Origin: a virus
Direction: 5' to 3' (one strand)
DNA: 64,000 nt
IMG/VR virus record: IMGVR_UViG_3300020220_000008
Span: 62,001 to 126,000 of that record
In this document: piece after piece, positions 51,299 to 59,390 of the stretch
How positions within the stretch are numbered: position 1 is the stretch's first letter
Layout: each line of letters starts with the position of its first letter
Notes under the pieces: model-generated
Seen by the model: the letters and a program-made list of their open reading frames with translations, nothing else
What the model was told of the DNA's origin: nothing
Databases searched by the model: none
Program-made: the position numbers and the translations under genes

Positions 51299-51869
51299 TT
51301 TTTCTTTGGTTTGAATTTTTTTAAGTATTGATGGTTTTTTGTTTTCAATTGGGTATTGAAGAACTTTTTTATAAACTTTTTCTAATTCGAACGTTTTTAA
51401 ATGATATGGAGTTACAAACAAATATGAGTCAGGACGAAATTTTCTGTTTTTTGGATCAAACCAAATGTTATGACATGTCTCAACAATCTTCCAAGTTCTT
51501 TTGTTATCATATAACTCGGTAAGAATACTAATTGGAATTTGATTGAAACTTTCAAACCCTTCAGAAATTTCTTCAATGTGAACAATATCAATTTGATTTT
51601 TTTTTATGATATCAACTAACTTATTTTTTTTTTTCGATATGGTTTGGTGTTCCCAAAGAATAAAAATTATCTTCACCGATTAGGTCTATTATTTTATTTC
51701 TTTGGACAACATATTGATTACCAAAATAAGAATATTCAACAACGTTTACTTTAAAATTATTATATAAAGATTGAATTCTTTTCAATGCAAATTGGGGCAT
51801 CCCACCTGTTGATAAGTGAGGAACAACGTATAATATATTAATTTTTATCGATAGAAAATTTTGTTTCAT
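51230..51869 (-). pseudogene. Truncated, frameshifted paralogue of the GT4 domain
   Basis: Starting at ATG 51869, the frame encodes INILYVVPHLSTGGMPQFAL and continues parallel to residues 1-95 of the trifunctional protein up to SLGTPNHIEKKK. It then stops within a run of eleven A (plus-strand T run 51624-51634). The continuation is in another frame (LVDIIKKNQIDIVHIEEISE onward) as far as HVLNVA, where similarity ends at about 51257, and the frame stops at 51230. It therefore lacks the rest of GT4 and both other domains. Its 3' end overlaps the GT9 gene on the other strand by 69 nt. A sequencing error in the homopolymer could explain the shift but not the truncation. Confidence 0.85.
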
Positions 51870-51962
51870 TTAACTTAATAATAAAAAACATTTAAAAAAA
51901 ATCATTTATTTATTATTAATTTCGAACTATTTGAAATTAAAATCGATCTTTTACTTAAAAAA

Positions 51963-52385
51963 TTATTGTGTAATACACGGATTCCAACTTGGTGTTGGTG
52001 TTGGACTGTTGCTCACGGTAGGGGTTGGAGTTGGGGTTGATGTTGTGGTTGGTGTTAATGTTGGAACTTTACAAGGATCGATAGATGGTGTTGGTGTTAT
52101 CGTTGAAGTTGGAGTTGGTGTGGGGGTTTTTGTTGGAGTAATAGTCGGAGTTGGTGTAGGAGTCGGTCTAACAACATCTAAAAAATAAGGACAATTAGAA
52201 AAAACAGGTTTGATAGTATATGATCCATATATTTCTCTTGGTGGATATAATAAATGAGGTTCAAATAAGAATGGTAATGTTATTTCGTGTAAATTAATGA
52301 CAACATCATCATTGTCTGGTTTGAATAACACTTCTGCTAATTCACCATCATAAAAAACACTTCGAATTATTATATTTTGACTCAT
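51963..52385 (-). CDS. Pro-Thr-tailed small structural protein
   Basis: A 140-residue protein. Residues 1-70 form a compact beta domain (MSQNIIIRSVFYDGELAEVL, then VVINLHEITLPFLF), and residues 72-140 are a Pro-Thr tail with Cys spacers (PTPTPTPTITPTKTPTPTPT, SIDPCKVPTLTPT, SWNPCITQ). Unlike the other Pro-Thr proteins it has no domain after the tail, so the tail may be a free surface filament or be truncated. Its ATG directly follows the TAG of the upstream 728-aa gene, so the two are coupled. The gap to the broken GT4 copy (51870-51962) is AT-rich and empty. Confidence 0.6.
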   Translation of the reverse strand: MSQNIIIRSVFYDGELAEVLFKPDNDDVVINLHEITLPFLFEPHLLYPPREIYGSYTIKPVFSNCPYFLDVVRPTPTPTPTITPTKTPTPTPTSTITPTPSIDPCKVPTLTPTTTSTPTPTPTVSNSPTPTPSWNPCITQ

Positions 52386-54572
52386 CTATGTATTAATTAT
52401 TGTGTATGTAAAATCATTAGGGAAACATGATGATGTGTCACATACAGGACAATCGGGGTCGAACATGCTAAACTTATCTTTTAATATTTTAAAATTGTGT
52501 TTCACCTCAGGACTAGAAATAGGTTGAGTATAAAATCTAAATTGAGAAATTGCACCGTCTAAAGTTCCTGCAAAATTTTCTTCCAATAAAATGTGTGTTT
52601 TCAATTTATTTAAAGTTGTTGCACTCAATATGTTTTCAGGAAAACATTCGGGATCTTGAATATAATACCCTTCTGACGTATCGGTACAAGAAGATAAGGT
52701 AAGATTTTCATGAAGTCCTTGAGTTCCCCCACCCCAAGACATATTGAACGGAACGGCCACTTGTCTTTCTTTGTCGGTGTCTAAAGCCCTCGGAATTACT
52801 TCTTCAAAATTTTCGATAGTATAAAATATTCTTCCATTGATATAGATTTTTAATCTACCCAACCTAAATTTAGTTTCATCTAACCAAATTCGATTTAGTT
52901 GGACTATCTTTACTTGTTGTGGGATTTCATATCCATTTGTGTAAGGAGGTTGGATTAAGGATACTGTGTTATTTGCCAAACTTTGTAAAAACTCTACTCT
53001 TGTTATTTGATCTAATCCACCAAACCATCTGAGGTCACAAAAATCTATAAAAGTATAACGTTCGAAAACAACATCCAATAAGAACCAATGCTCTAAGTTT
53101 AACCAAGCTGGATTTACTTCTAAACAATAAGGATAAATTGGTGGCGTACAAATATCTTGTATTGTATATCCAGTGACATAAGTTTGACCTGTTACACATG
53201 TTCCAGTAGTTTGACATTCTCCTGTAATTTTCAAAACTCGAATTCCAATACCAGGATTTTTTGGGTCGCCACACAAACGGATAGAAAAATTATTTGACAA
53301 AGCGTCAAATTTTGGATCTTTTTCACAAGTATCCTCTATTGATTTAAAGACATTGGAAGGTTCAGTTGGCGGACATCCACAAGTATCACAACCACAACTT
53401 GGACATGCCGTACAACAAGGTTTTGTTGGGCATGGTATCACATCAGAATATGTATCACATGATGGAGTTGGTGATGGAGTAGGTGTTGGTGTTGGTGTCG
53501 GGACAATTATTGTTTCACACTTATGTTCGAAACACATCCATCCACAGGTTTTACAGGGGTCCAAATCACAACCGCATCCACATGTCAGTTTTGTTTCATA
53601 ATTCCCATTACATAAGTTACATCCGTAATTCACATGAGGATCGTATTCACCACCAATTGGTCTCGGCGGATATACGTAAATACATCTACTATTTTTGATA
53701 TCATAATTACAACAAGCACAAGTTTCGAAACAATTAGTTAAACCACTTGTAACTCTCGTATAATTTGAGTCGCATTTTGGTGAACCATCGGCATAATGAT
53801 AAAATTTATTTTCTGCTCTTGTTCCCAAATAGAATAACGTATTTTTGTTTTTTGGATAAATTTCATTCAAAGTTGTATATCCAACAGGTGGGTTGTATTC
53901 ATTAAAAAATCTTGGTTTTAACAAAACTTCAACTGACCATCCTTTATTGAATCGTTCAGGTAATATTTCATAGTCATAACCAAATAATTTATAAAAACCT
54001 TGATAAAATCCACCATATAGTTCAATGTATCTCCCAACTTGGGGACTATACTTAGAAACCATTTCGTAAGAAGTGTAGTAAGTAACACCTGAAAATTTAT
54101 TGTTCTTTGGTACATTTGTTGTTGTTTGAATAAGTTTCATTCTTCGGTCATAAAACATTCTATTAAATTTTACTTCATCACTAAAAAGTCCGTTTGTAAA
54201 ATTTAATAATTCACCTTCAATTAAATTTACCAATCCGTTATCAACTCCCGTTAATCCAATATCACAAGTTGTTCCAGCGGTGAAACATTCAATTCTTAAA
54301 TCCTCGGGTTGATAAAAAGTTTCAGATATAACAACATTTTCAAAATTGTAGGACCCATAGTTTAATGTTAAATTTAAGGAAGATAGAGGGCTATTCAAAT
54401 CAATATTAATGGGTAATTTTTTACCGTCATTAACACCTATTATATATGGTGAAAAAATAACTTCTTGATTGAAGTCGACCTCATCGGAAGCTAAAGACAT
54501 ATCTTGTCCATCATAAAGGACTTGTAATTTTAACTTTGGGTAAATATATTGATTTATATTTTGATAAGACAT
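52386..54572 (-). CDS. Cys-rich structural protein with concanavalin/LamG-like domain
   Basis: A 728-residue virion-type protein. Residues 1-285 are beta-rich (SYEMVSKYSPQVGRYIELYG). Residues about 275-400 are very Cys-rich (CACCNYDIKNSRC, CGCGCDLDPCKTCGWMC, CCTACPSCGCDTCGC) and contain a Pro-Thr linker near residue 358 (IVPTPTPTPTPSPTPS). Residues about 470-705 look like a LamG/concanavalin sandwich: LNLEHWFLLDVVFERY, LGRLKIYINGRIFYTIENF and VPFNMSWGGGTQGLHENL. Such domains bind carbohydrate or form fibre heads. A TATTTAT box lies 11 nt upstream. The function is inferred to be an appendage or adhesin; the Cys cluster might bind metal or form disulfides. Confidence 0.65.
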   Translation of the reverse strand: MSYQNINQYIYPKLKLQVLYDGQDMSLASDEVDFNQEVIFSPYIIGVNDGKKLPINIDLNSPLSSLNLTLNYGSYNFENVVISETFYQPEDLRIECFTAGTTCDIGLTGVDNGLVNLIEGELLNFTNGLFSDEVKFNRMFYDRRMKLIQTTTNVPKNNKFSGVTYYTSYEMVSKYSPQVGRYIELYGGFYQGFYKLFGYDYEILPERFNKGWSVEVLLKPRFFNEYNPPVGYTTLNEIYPKNKNTLFYLGTRAENKFYHYADGSPKCDSNYTRVTSGLTNCFETCACCNYDIKNSRCIYVYPPRPIGGEYDPHVNYGCNLCNGNYETKLTCGCGCDLDPCKTCGWMCFEHKCETIIVPTPTPTPTPSPTPSCDTYSDVIPCPTKPCCTACPSCGCDTCGCPPTEPSNVFKSIEDTCEKDPKFDALSNNFSIRLCGDPKNPGIGIRVLKITGECQTTGTCVTGQTYVTGYTIQDICTPPIYPYCLEVNPAWLNLEHWFLLDVVFERYTFIDFCDLRWFGGLDQITRVEFLQSLANNTVSLIQPPYTNGYEIPQQVKIVQLNRIWLDETKFRLGRLKIYINGRIFYTIENFEEVIPRALDTDKERQVAVPFNMSWGGGTQGLHENLTLSSCTDTSEGYYIQDPECFPENILSATTLNKLKTHILLEENFAGTLDGAISQFRFYTQPISSPEVKHNFKILKDKFSMFDPDCPVCDTSSCFPNDFTYTIINT

Positions 54573-54583
54573 GCGTTTTTCTT

Positions 54584-54590
54584 ATAAATA
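54584..54590 (-). promoter_or_regulatory. TATTTAT box upstream of Cys-rich structural gene
   Basis: Sense-strand TATTTAT 11 nt before the ATG at 54572. It forms one half of a divergent pair with the box at 54604-54610. Confidence 0.45.
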
Positions 54591-54603
54591 CAACAATTGA
54601 AAG

Positions 54604-54610
54604 TATTTAT
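54604..54610 (+). promoter_or_regulatory. TATTTAT box upstream of 296-aa gene
   Basis: TATTTAT 15 nt before the ATG at 54626. It decides that start over a longer frame from 54536, which would run over the divergent gene. Confidence 0.45.
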
Positions 54611-54625
54611 TGTAAAAAATATAAC

Positions 54626-55516
54626 ATGATTAAGTTGAACAAAGAGTATTTTCGAAAACCATATTATTTCTATTTGAAAGATAAAGGTGATAAAATCTTA
54701 GTATACTTTTCTGTGTCAGATACTTTGAGTGAATCTAGACAAAATGATCAGTTTATTGAAATAGATAAGTCAGTATTTGAGGAAATACAAAATATTATTA
54801 CCAAAATATTGAAGTCAAACAAAAAATTAACCAAACAACAAGTTCATAAATTAATTGATTCTCAATCAAAAAAACAAACTACACCCAAAGAATTGGATGA
54901 GTTGGTCAATCCCGATGGATCAATGATTAGTTCAAACATTCCGATTTTAAATCAAAGAAATTTGGCCAAAAAAACGATGGACCAAACTGTGAGAATGACA
55001 AAATCTAATCAATTTCCTTTCATCAGAGTTTATTATGGTGAGAGTGAAGAAAACAAAGGTAATATTTTAGATGAAGTTGATCAATCAGAATCATTTGGGT
55101 TTGAAGAAACTGAGTTTGCAAAAAACTACAATCAAGCAAATAAAATTATGATAAACACATTAAAAGTTAAAGACAACATCCAAAGAGACAAAAGATTAAA
55201 AAGATTAGGTTTCGATAAAAAATTGGATAAAGAACTTCAGCAAGACAAAAAACGAGGAAAGTGTAAAAATTGTTTTACAAAAAGAAGATTATCAGAATTA
55301 GAAAAAGAAAAAATGGAAATTTTAATTGACGAAATTCTTTTATCAAAAAAAACAAAACATTCCGATGTTGTTAAAAATAAAACAAGTGAAATCGACACAT
55401 CAAAACCTATTTCGAAAATATTGATGAGAAACATCGAAGCGATTAAAAAAATTGCAGAAAAGGAAAATATAAGTGTTGACAGTTTAGTTAAACATTTAAA
55501 AAAAAGTGAACAGTAA
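54626..55516 (+). CDS. Charged helical protein of unknown function
   Basis: A 296-residue protein from MIKLNKEYFRKPYYFYLKDK. The first ~60 residues are beta-like, the middle is polar and probably disordered, and the last 120 are a Lys/Glu-rich helical region with a CKNC pair (GKCKNCFTKRRLSELEKEKM near residue 212) and a C-terminal KIAEKENISVDSLVKHLKKS. The Cys pair alone is not a full zinc site. It starts a five-gene plus-strand unit ended by a terminator at 57297. No family is recognised; the charge pattern would suit a scaffold or core protein. Confidence 0.6.
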   Translation: MIKLNKEYFRKPYYFYLKDKGDKILVYFSVSDTLSESRQNDQFIEIDKSVFEEIQNIITKILKSNKKLTKQQVHKLIDSQSKKQTTPKELDELVNPDGSMISSNIPILNQRNLAKKTMDQTVRMTKSNQFPFIRVYYGESEENKGNILDEVDQSESFGFEETEFAKNYNQANKIMINTLKVKDNIQRDKRLKRLGFDKKLDKELQQDKKRGKCKNCFTKRRLSELEKEKMEILIDEILLSKKTKHSDVVKNKTSEIDTSKPISKILMRNIEAIKKIAEKENISVDSLVKHLKKSEQ

Positions 55517-55976
55517 TTTATACAATAAAACAATTCAACTACCGGATAAGGTTGTAGAGTACTTACAAATTTGTTTTGATCATATACCAAATTCAGATCC
55601 TTCAATCGAAGGACACAAAAGGAATGAAGAATTAAGAAATAGTGGGTATGCAACTTATCAACAGCTTGGTAGAATAAAAAATTGGTTCGATAATTACAAT
55701 GGTGATAAGACTGACGCCCCATTTATTTTGAATGGCGCGGACTATATGAAAAATTGGGTAAATACCACTTTAGAAGATTTAAGAAATCATGAAGATGCTT
55801 CCGAATTTATTCAACAAGAATTTATGCCAAATTCGACAGATGACTTAACATTAAAAAATTTGGGACCCCTTGGCGATATGATAAGTCCTTCAAAAGAACA
55901 TTCAAGATTCGTTCAAGACATCTCAATAAAAGAAGACCTTGATAGGATAAACAATTTAATAAAAAAAATAATTTAA
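55506..55976 (+). CDS. Unknown protein, 156 aa
   Basis: It begins with GTG at 55506, overlapping the preceding gene by 11 nt. No ATG precedes the conserved-looking N-terminal part (LPDKVVEYLQICFDHIPNSD). It is mainly helical and polar, with YQQLGRIKNWFDNYNG near residue 51 and NGADYMKNWVNTTLEDLRNH near 76. The C-terminal third is acidic. Tight coupling to its neighbours suggests a shared structural or assembly process. No family is recognised. Confidence 0.55.
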   Translation: MNSNLYNKTIQLPDKVVEYLQICFDHIPNSDPSIEGHKRNEELRNSGYATYQQLGRIKNWFDNYNGDKTDAPFILNGADYMKNWVNTTLEDLRNHEDASEFIQQEFMPNSTDDLTLKNLGPLGDMISPSKEHSRFVQDISIKEDLDRINNLIKKII

Positions 55977-55977
55977 A

Positions 55978-56262
55978 ATGCAAACAGAAAGATTAGATTT
56001 TAGCCAACCACCAAATGACTTAACGGCAATTGCCGATCTTCAAAGAAAAAGTTTGATTGTAAAAAATGATTACAAAACAGATAACCCTTATTCTGCGGTA
56101 AATCCTGACGCCCTTTCCGATGGAGATGAATCAGGTAAAGGTACAGGAATTTTCTTAGATACGGTCAATGGAGGTTCTTCTATTGATATTATCGAAAGAA
56201 AAAATGAAATTAAAATAAACGAATATCAACCAGACAAACCCTACACTACTCCATCGGCTTAA
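55978..56262 (+). CDS. Unknown protein, 94 aa
   Basis: A polar protein starting MQTERLDFSQPPNDLTAIAD that looks largely unstructured, with repeats of the kind NDYKTDNPYSAVNP and NEYQPDKPYTTPSA (an 'Y-x-x-D-x-P-Y' motif at about residues 33-40 and 82-90). It starts 1 nt after the preceding stop and overlaps the next ATG by 1 nt (TAATG). Its twin 'DxPY' segments could be short binding motifs. Function unknown. Confidence 0.55.
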   Translation: MQTERLDFSQPPNDLTAIADLQRKSLIVKNDYKTDNPYSAVNPDALSDGDESGKGTGIFLDTVNGGSSIDIIERKNEIKINEYQPDKPYTTPSA

Positions 56263-56642
56263 TGAAACTTTACAAAACATTAAATAATCTTATTTTAGAA
56301 ATAGCATCAAAAAATCAAATTGTTGACGCTATTAAAAATAAACAAGTGTGCGTAATTTATTATAACGGTGATGAACCAGGTGGAAAAGGTCTAAGAGTTA
56401 TTGAACCTGTTGCATTTGGATTGAGTAAAAAAGGAAACCCCGTGTTAAGAGCTTGGGATAGAGAAGGAGCTTCTCACAGAGGTTATTTGGGTAAAAAACC
56501 ATTACCAAGTTGGAGGTTTTTCAGGGTTGATAAAATGGAATTTATTAGACCAACTCAAGAAACTTTCGATACTCCAAGACCTAATTACAATTCATCAGGA
56601 GATAAAAGTATGTCGAGACTAATTATAAACGCGGTATTTTAA
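56262..56642 (+). CDS. WYL-like domain protein, 126 aa
   Basis: Residues about 28-95 resemble a minimal WYL domain: VIYYNGDEPGGKGLRVIEPV, then GNPVLRAWDREGASHRGY, then LPSWRFFRVDKMEFIRP. The R-x-x-E-P, LRAWD and W-x-x-F-R-x-D-x-x spacing is that of WYL beta-barrels, which sense ligands or nucleic acid in transcription and defence regulators. No helix-turn-helix is attached; a short N-terminal helix (MKLYKTLNNLILEIASKNQI) precedes it. It is coupled by TAATG to the gene upstream. Stand-alone WYL-like proteins are known in phages, but the role here is unknown. Confidence 0.6.
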   Translation: MKLYKTLNNLILEIASKNQIVDAIKNKQVCVIYYNGDEPGGKGLRVIEPVAFGLSKKGNPVLRAWDREGASHRGYLGKKPLPSWRFFRVDKMEFIRPTQETFDTPRPNYNSSGDKSMSRLIINAVF

Positions 56643-56651
56643 TCGAAAAAT

Positions 56652-57272
56652 ATGAACTCAGAAGCAGAATTACTACAGAAATTAATGATCTCAAAAAAGA
56701 TCATGGAAAAACATCAAAATATCGAAAGAAATCAGGCGAGAAATATATCATCAGGATCAGGTTTGTCGGCACCAATTGTTGAAGACTACAACGCTCCTTT
56801 GGCAAAATATAATATTCCATCCGACATATTGGAAGAGGCAAAACCTGTTGTACAACAGACACCCTCTAACATTTCGGTAGAACAACGAATTGCTAGCTCT
56901 AAACTCCCTGACGAAATCAAACGGTTGATGATGGAACACCCAATACAACAACCAACAATGGGAACTGCGACAGGAGCGGTATTGAGTGATGATTTAGTTG
57001 AAAGAGCTAGTAGATTGATGAATACTAACACAAAAAATAATGTCTCTGAATCAGAAACTAAAAGACATGTTCAAACACAACAACATCCAATACAATCTAC
57101 TTTGAGCGGAAAACAGATAAAAGATATTGTTAGAGGAACTGTTGAGGATGTTTTGAAGGAAAATGGACTGTTAATTGAATCTGAAATAAGATCAAACGAA
57201 ATATTTAAGTTTAGAGTTGGCGAACATTTATTCGAAGGTAAAGTTACCAAAATTAAAAAAATTGCAAAATAA
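56652..57272 (+). CDS. Unknown protein, 206 aa, end of unit
   Basis: It starts MNSEAELLQKLMISKKIMEK. An N-terminal helix is followed by polar, probably flexible segments (EEAKPVVQQTPSNISVEQRI) and a C-terminal compact region at about 145-206 (LSGKQIKDIVRGTVEDVLKE, then IFKFRVGEHLFEGKVTKIKK), a helix followed by a small beta unit. It is the last gene of the unit that starts at 54626, and the terminator begins 25 nt after its stop. No family is recognised; the layout is common among phage head or core proteins of unknown role. Confidence 0.55.
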   Translation: MNSEAELLQKLMISKKIMEKHQNIERNQARNISSGSGLSAPIVEDYNAPLAKYNIPSDILEEAKPVVQQTPSNISVEQRIASSKLPDEIKRLMMEHPIQQPTMGTATGAVLSDDLVERASRLMNTNTKNNVSESETKRHVQTQQHPIQSTLSGKQIKDIVRGTVEDVLKENGLLIESEIRSNEIFKFRVGEHLFEGKVTKIKKIAK

Positions 57273-57296
57273 AAAAACTTTTCAGGCGTCCACTCA

Positions 57297-57325
57297 ATCC
57301 ACCCATTAAAGGTGGATTTTTTTAT
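57297..57325 (+). terminator. Rho-independent terminator after the 206-aa gene
   Basis: Arms AATCCACC (57297-57304) and GGTGGATT (57312-57319) form an 8-bp stem with a 7-nt loop, followed by a T run (57320-57324). It ends the five-gene plus-strand unit. The rest of the gap to 57447 is AT-rich with no gene seen. Confidence 0.85.
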
Positions 57326-57447
57326 TGAAAATTACGATGAAAAAAAATTTAGAATTGATAAAACAAAAAAATATGGTTATAATTCATAAGTAAGACGGGA
57401 AATGACTATTAAAAAATATTTTTCCTTTATTAGAATTGAAACCAAAC

Positions 57448-58662
57448 ATGAAAGAAAAAATCAAAATTTTAGTACTACCTTCAGACGCATCAGGAGTAGG
57501 AAAATATCGGTCAGTCGACCCACACATTATGTTACAAAATTTATATCCTGACGATTTCCACGTCGATATAGATTTCACACCGAAAGTTAGTGATTTTAAT
57601 TATTGGAAAAATTACCAAATTGTTCATTTTCATAGAAATTTTGGAACCTTAGAACAATGTCCAACAATTATCAAAGCCCTTAAAAGTATGGGGATTATTG
57701 TTATTGCCGACCTCGATGATTATTGGTTACCAACAAAAGAACACCCTATTCACAATTTAATTTTGGCAGACAAAATGAATTCAAAAATTATCGAGAATCT
57801 TAAGGCTGCCGATTATGTAACAACCACAACTGAAATATTTGCAAATGAAATTAGAAAAATTAACAAAAATGTTATTGTTTTTCCAAACGCAATTGACCCG
57901 AAAGAAGGACAGTTTAATAAACCAACATTACCTTCAGACAAAATAAGAGTTGGTTGGTTAGGCGGTTCTTCTCATTTACATGATCTTAAATTATTAGATG
58001 GAATGGTTGGCAAACTATCAAGTCAACAGGATAAATTACAATTTTATTTGTGTGGATTCGATATACGAGGTTCCGTAACCGAAATTAATAAAGACACTGG
58101 AGAAAAAAAACAAAGACCTATTAAACCTGAAGAAACTGTTTGGGCAAGGTATGAAGAGATTTTTACAAATAATTATAAAATTGTTTCTCCTGAATATAAA
58201 TTATTTTTGAATCAATATAAGGAAGAAGATTTTCCTAACCTTTACAATGAAAATTATGTTCGTGTTTGGACTAGACCAACTGACTCATACGCAAAAAATT
58301 ATTCAAAATTTGACATCTCATTAGCACCAATTAAAAACCACATATTTAATAGAATGAAATCCCAACTCAAAGTTATTGAAGCGGGATTTTACAAAAAAAC
58401 CATAATTGCATCAAATCTTGGACCGTACACAATTGATTTGAAACACGCCCTAAAAAATGGTCAATTTACGGATGGAAATGCACTTTTAGTCGATGAAGTA
58501 AGAAATCATAGTGATTGGGTCAAAAATATTAAAAAATTAGTTGATAATCCAAATATGATTGTAGATCTTGGCGAAAAATTATATGAAACCGTTAAAGACA
58601 AATATGACTTAAACTTTGTGACTCATCGAAGATCCGAATTTTACAAATCCTTAATTAAATAA
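57448..58662 (+). CDS. Glycosyltransferase, GT4-like
   Basis: A 404-residue protein from the ATG at 57448 (MKEKIKILVLPSDASGVGKY); a TTG 12 nt upstream is not needed. GT-B features: an N-terminal strand with GVGKYR, KNYQIVHFHRNFGTLEQCPT near 58-77, IADLDDYWLPTKEHPIHNL near 90-110, the interdomain strand IRVGWLGGSSHLHDLKLLDG near 170-190, and a C-terminal LKVIEAGFYKKTIIASNLGP near 308-328 that would bind the donor nucleotide through the Glu. The substrate is unknown. It is the first gene of the right-hand sugar cluster. It starts about 120 nt after a terminator, so it should have its own promoter, though no TATTTAT box is seen. Confidence 0.75.
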   Translation: MKEKIKILVLPSDASGVGKYRSVDPHIMLQNLYPDDFHVDIDFTPKVSDFNYWKNYQIVHFHRNFGTLEQCPTIIKALKSMGIIVIADLDDYWLPTKEHPIHNLILADKMNSKIIENLKAADYVTTTTEIFANEIRKINKNVIVFPNAIDPKEGQFNKPTLPSDKIRVGWLGGSSHLHDLKLLDGMVGKLSSQQDKLQFYLCGFDIRGSVTEINKDTGEKKQRPIKPEETVWARYEEIFTNNYKIVSPEYKLFLNQYKEEDFPNLYNENYVRVWTRPTDSYAKNYSKFDISLAPIKNHIFNRMKSQLKVIEAGFYKKTIIASNLGPYTIDLKHALKNGQFTDGNALLVDEVRNHSDWVKNIKKLVDNPNMIVDLGEKLYETVKDKYDLNFVTHRRSEFYKSLIK

Positions 58663-58664
58663 AA

Positions 58665-59390
58665 ATGATTAATATTCCAATAACAAAAATTTTATTTTTA
58701 GATATCGAAACCGTTGGTGGATGTGCTGATTACCAAACGTGTATCAATTTTAATCCCAAAGTTGCCGAACAATTTGATAAATACTTTGATTGGTTTTTGA
58801 AAAGATTTCCTGAAGATAAAGAATCGGGTAAAGAAAAAACAACTGAAGAACACATGGATATTGTTTTCAAAAAACGAGCGGCACTTGTTCCTGAGTTTGC
58901 AAAGATTGTTTGTGTATCCATGGCATTTGTTTTAGATAATGGAGAAACAAAAAGACAAACATTTTTAGGTGATGATGAACATAAACTACTTACTGAAGTA
59001 AGAGACCTTTTGAACCGTTGTCATAAATTAGATTTTTATTTATGTGGACATAATTTAAAAAACTTTGATATTCCAATGTTAGCAAAACGAATGATTGTAA
59101 ATGGAATTATGCCATCTAAAATTCTACCGTCATACGATACTAAACCATGGGAGGTAAAAGCTATCGATACAAAAGAAATTTGGCAATACGGTGCATATAC
59201 ATCAATTGGATCTTTAGATTTAATGTGTGCTTGTTTAGACATCCCAACACCAAAAGATGGTGAGGTCAATGGTGGTATGGTACATGAGGCGTATTGGAGT
59301 CATAATAGATTAAAAGAAATCGCCGAATACTGTGAAAAAGATGTTAAAGTTTTGGTTGATACAATAATAAAATTAAAATCATTGAGATAA
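58665..59390 (+). CDS. DEDDy 3'-5' exonuclease, PolB-exonuclease-like
   Basis: A 241-residue stand-alone exonuclease. Exo I is ILFLDIETVGG near residues 9-19 (Asp and Glu), Exo II is YLCGHNLKNFDIPMLAKRM near 124-142 (Asp), and Exo III is IAEYCEKDVKVLVDTI near 218-233, with Tyr and Asp four residues apart, the DEDDy signature. This matches the family of predicted 3'-5' exonucleases related to the PolB proofreading domain. The phage polymerase already has its own exonuclease, so this one may process DNA or RNA ends, or degrade host nucleic acid. It follows the GT4 gene by 2 nt and is coupled by TAATG to dUTPase. Confidence 0.8.
   Translation: MINIPITKILFLDIETVGGCADYQTCINFNPKVAEQFDKYFDWFLKRFPEDKESGKEKTTEEHMDIVFKKRAALVPEFAKIVCVSMAFVLDNGETKRQTFLGDDEHKLLTEVRDLLNRCHKLDFYLCGHNLKNFDIPMLAKRMIVNGIMPSKILPSYDTKPWEVKAIDTKEIWQYGAYTSIGSLDLMCACLDIPTPKDGEVNGGMVHEAYWSHNRLKEIAEYCEKDVKVLVDTIIKLKSLR

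Noticed and set aside
51931-52188. A plus-strand frame of Val-Gly repeats opposite the Pro-Thr tail
   Set aside because: It is the complement of Pro-Thr codons. The same artefact occurs at 35213-35395 and 53353-53601.
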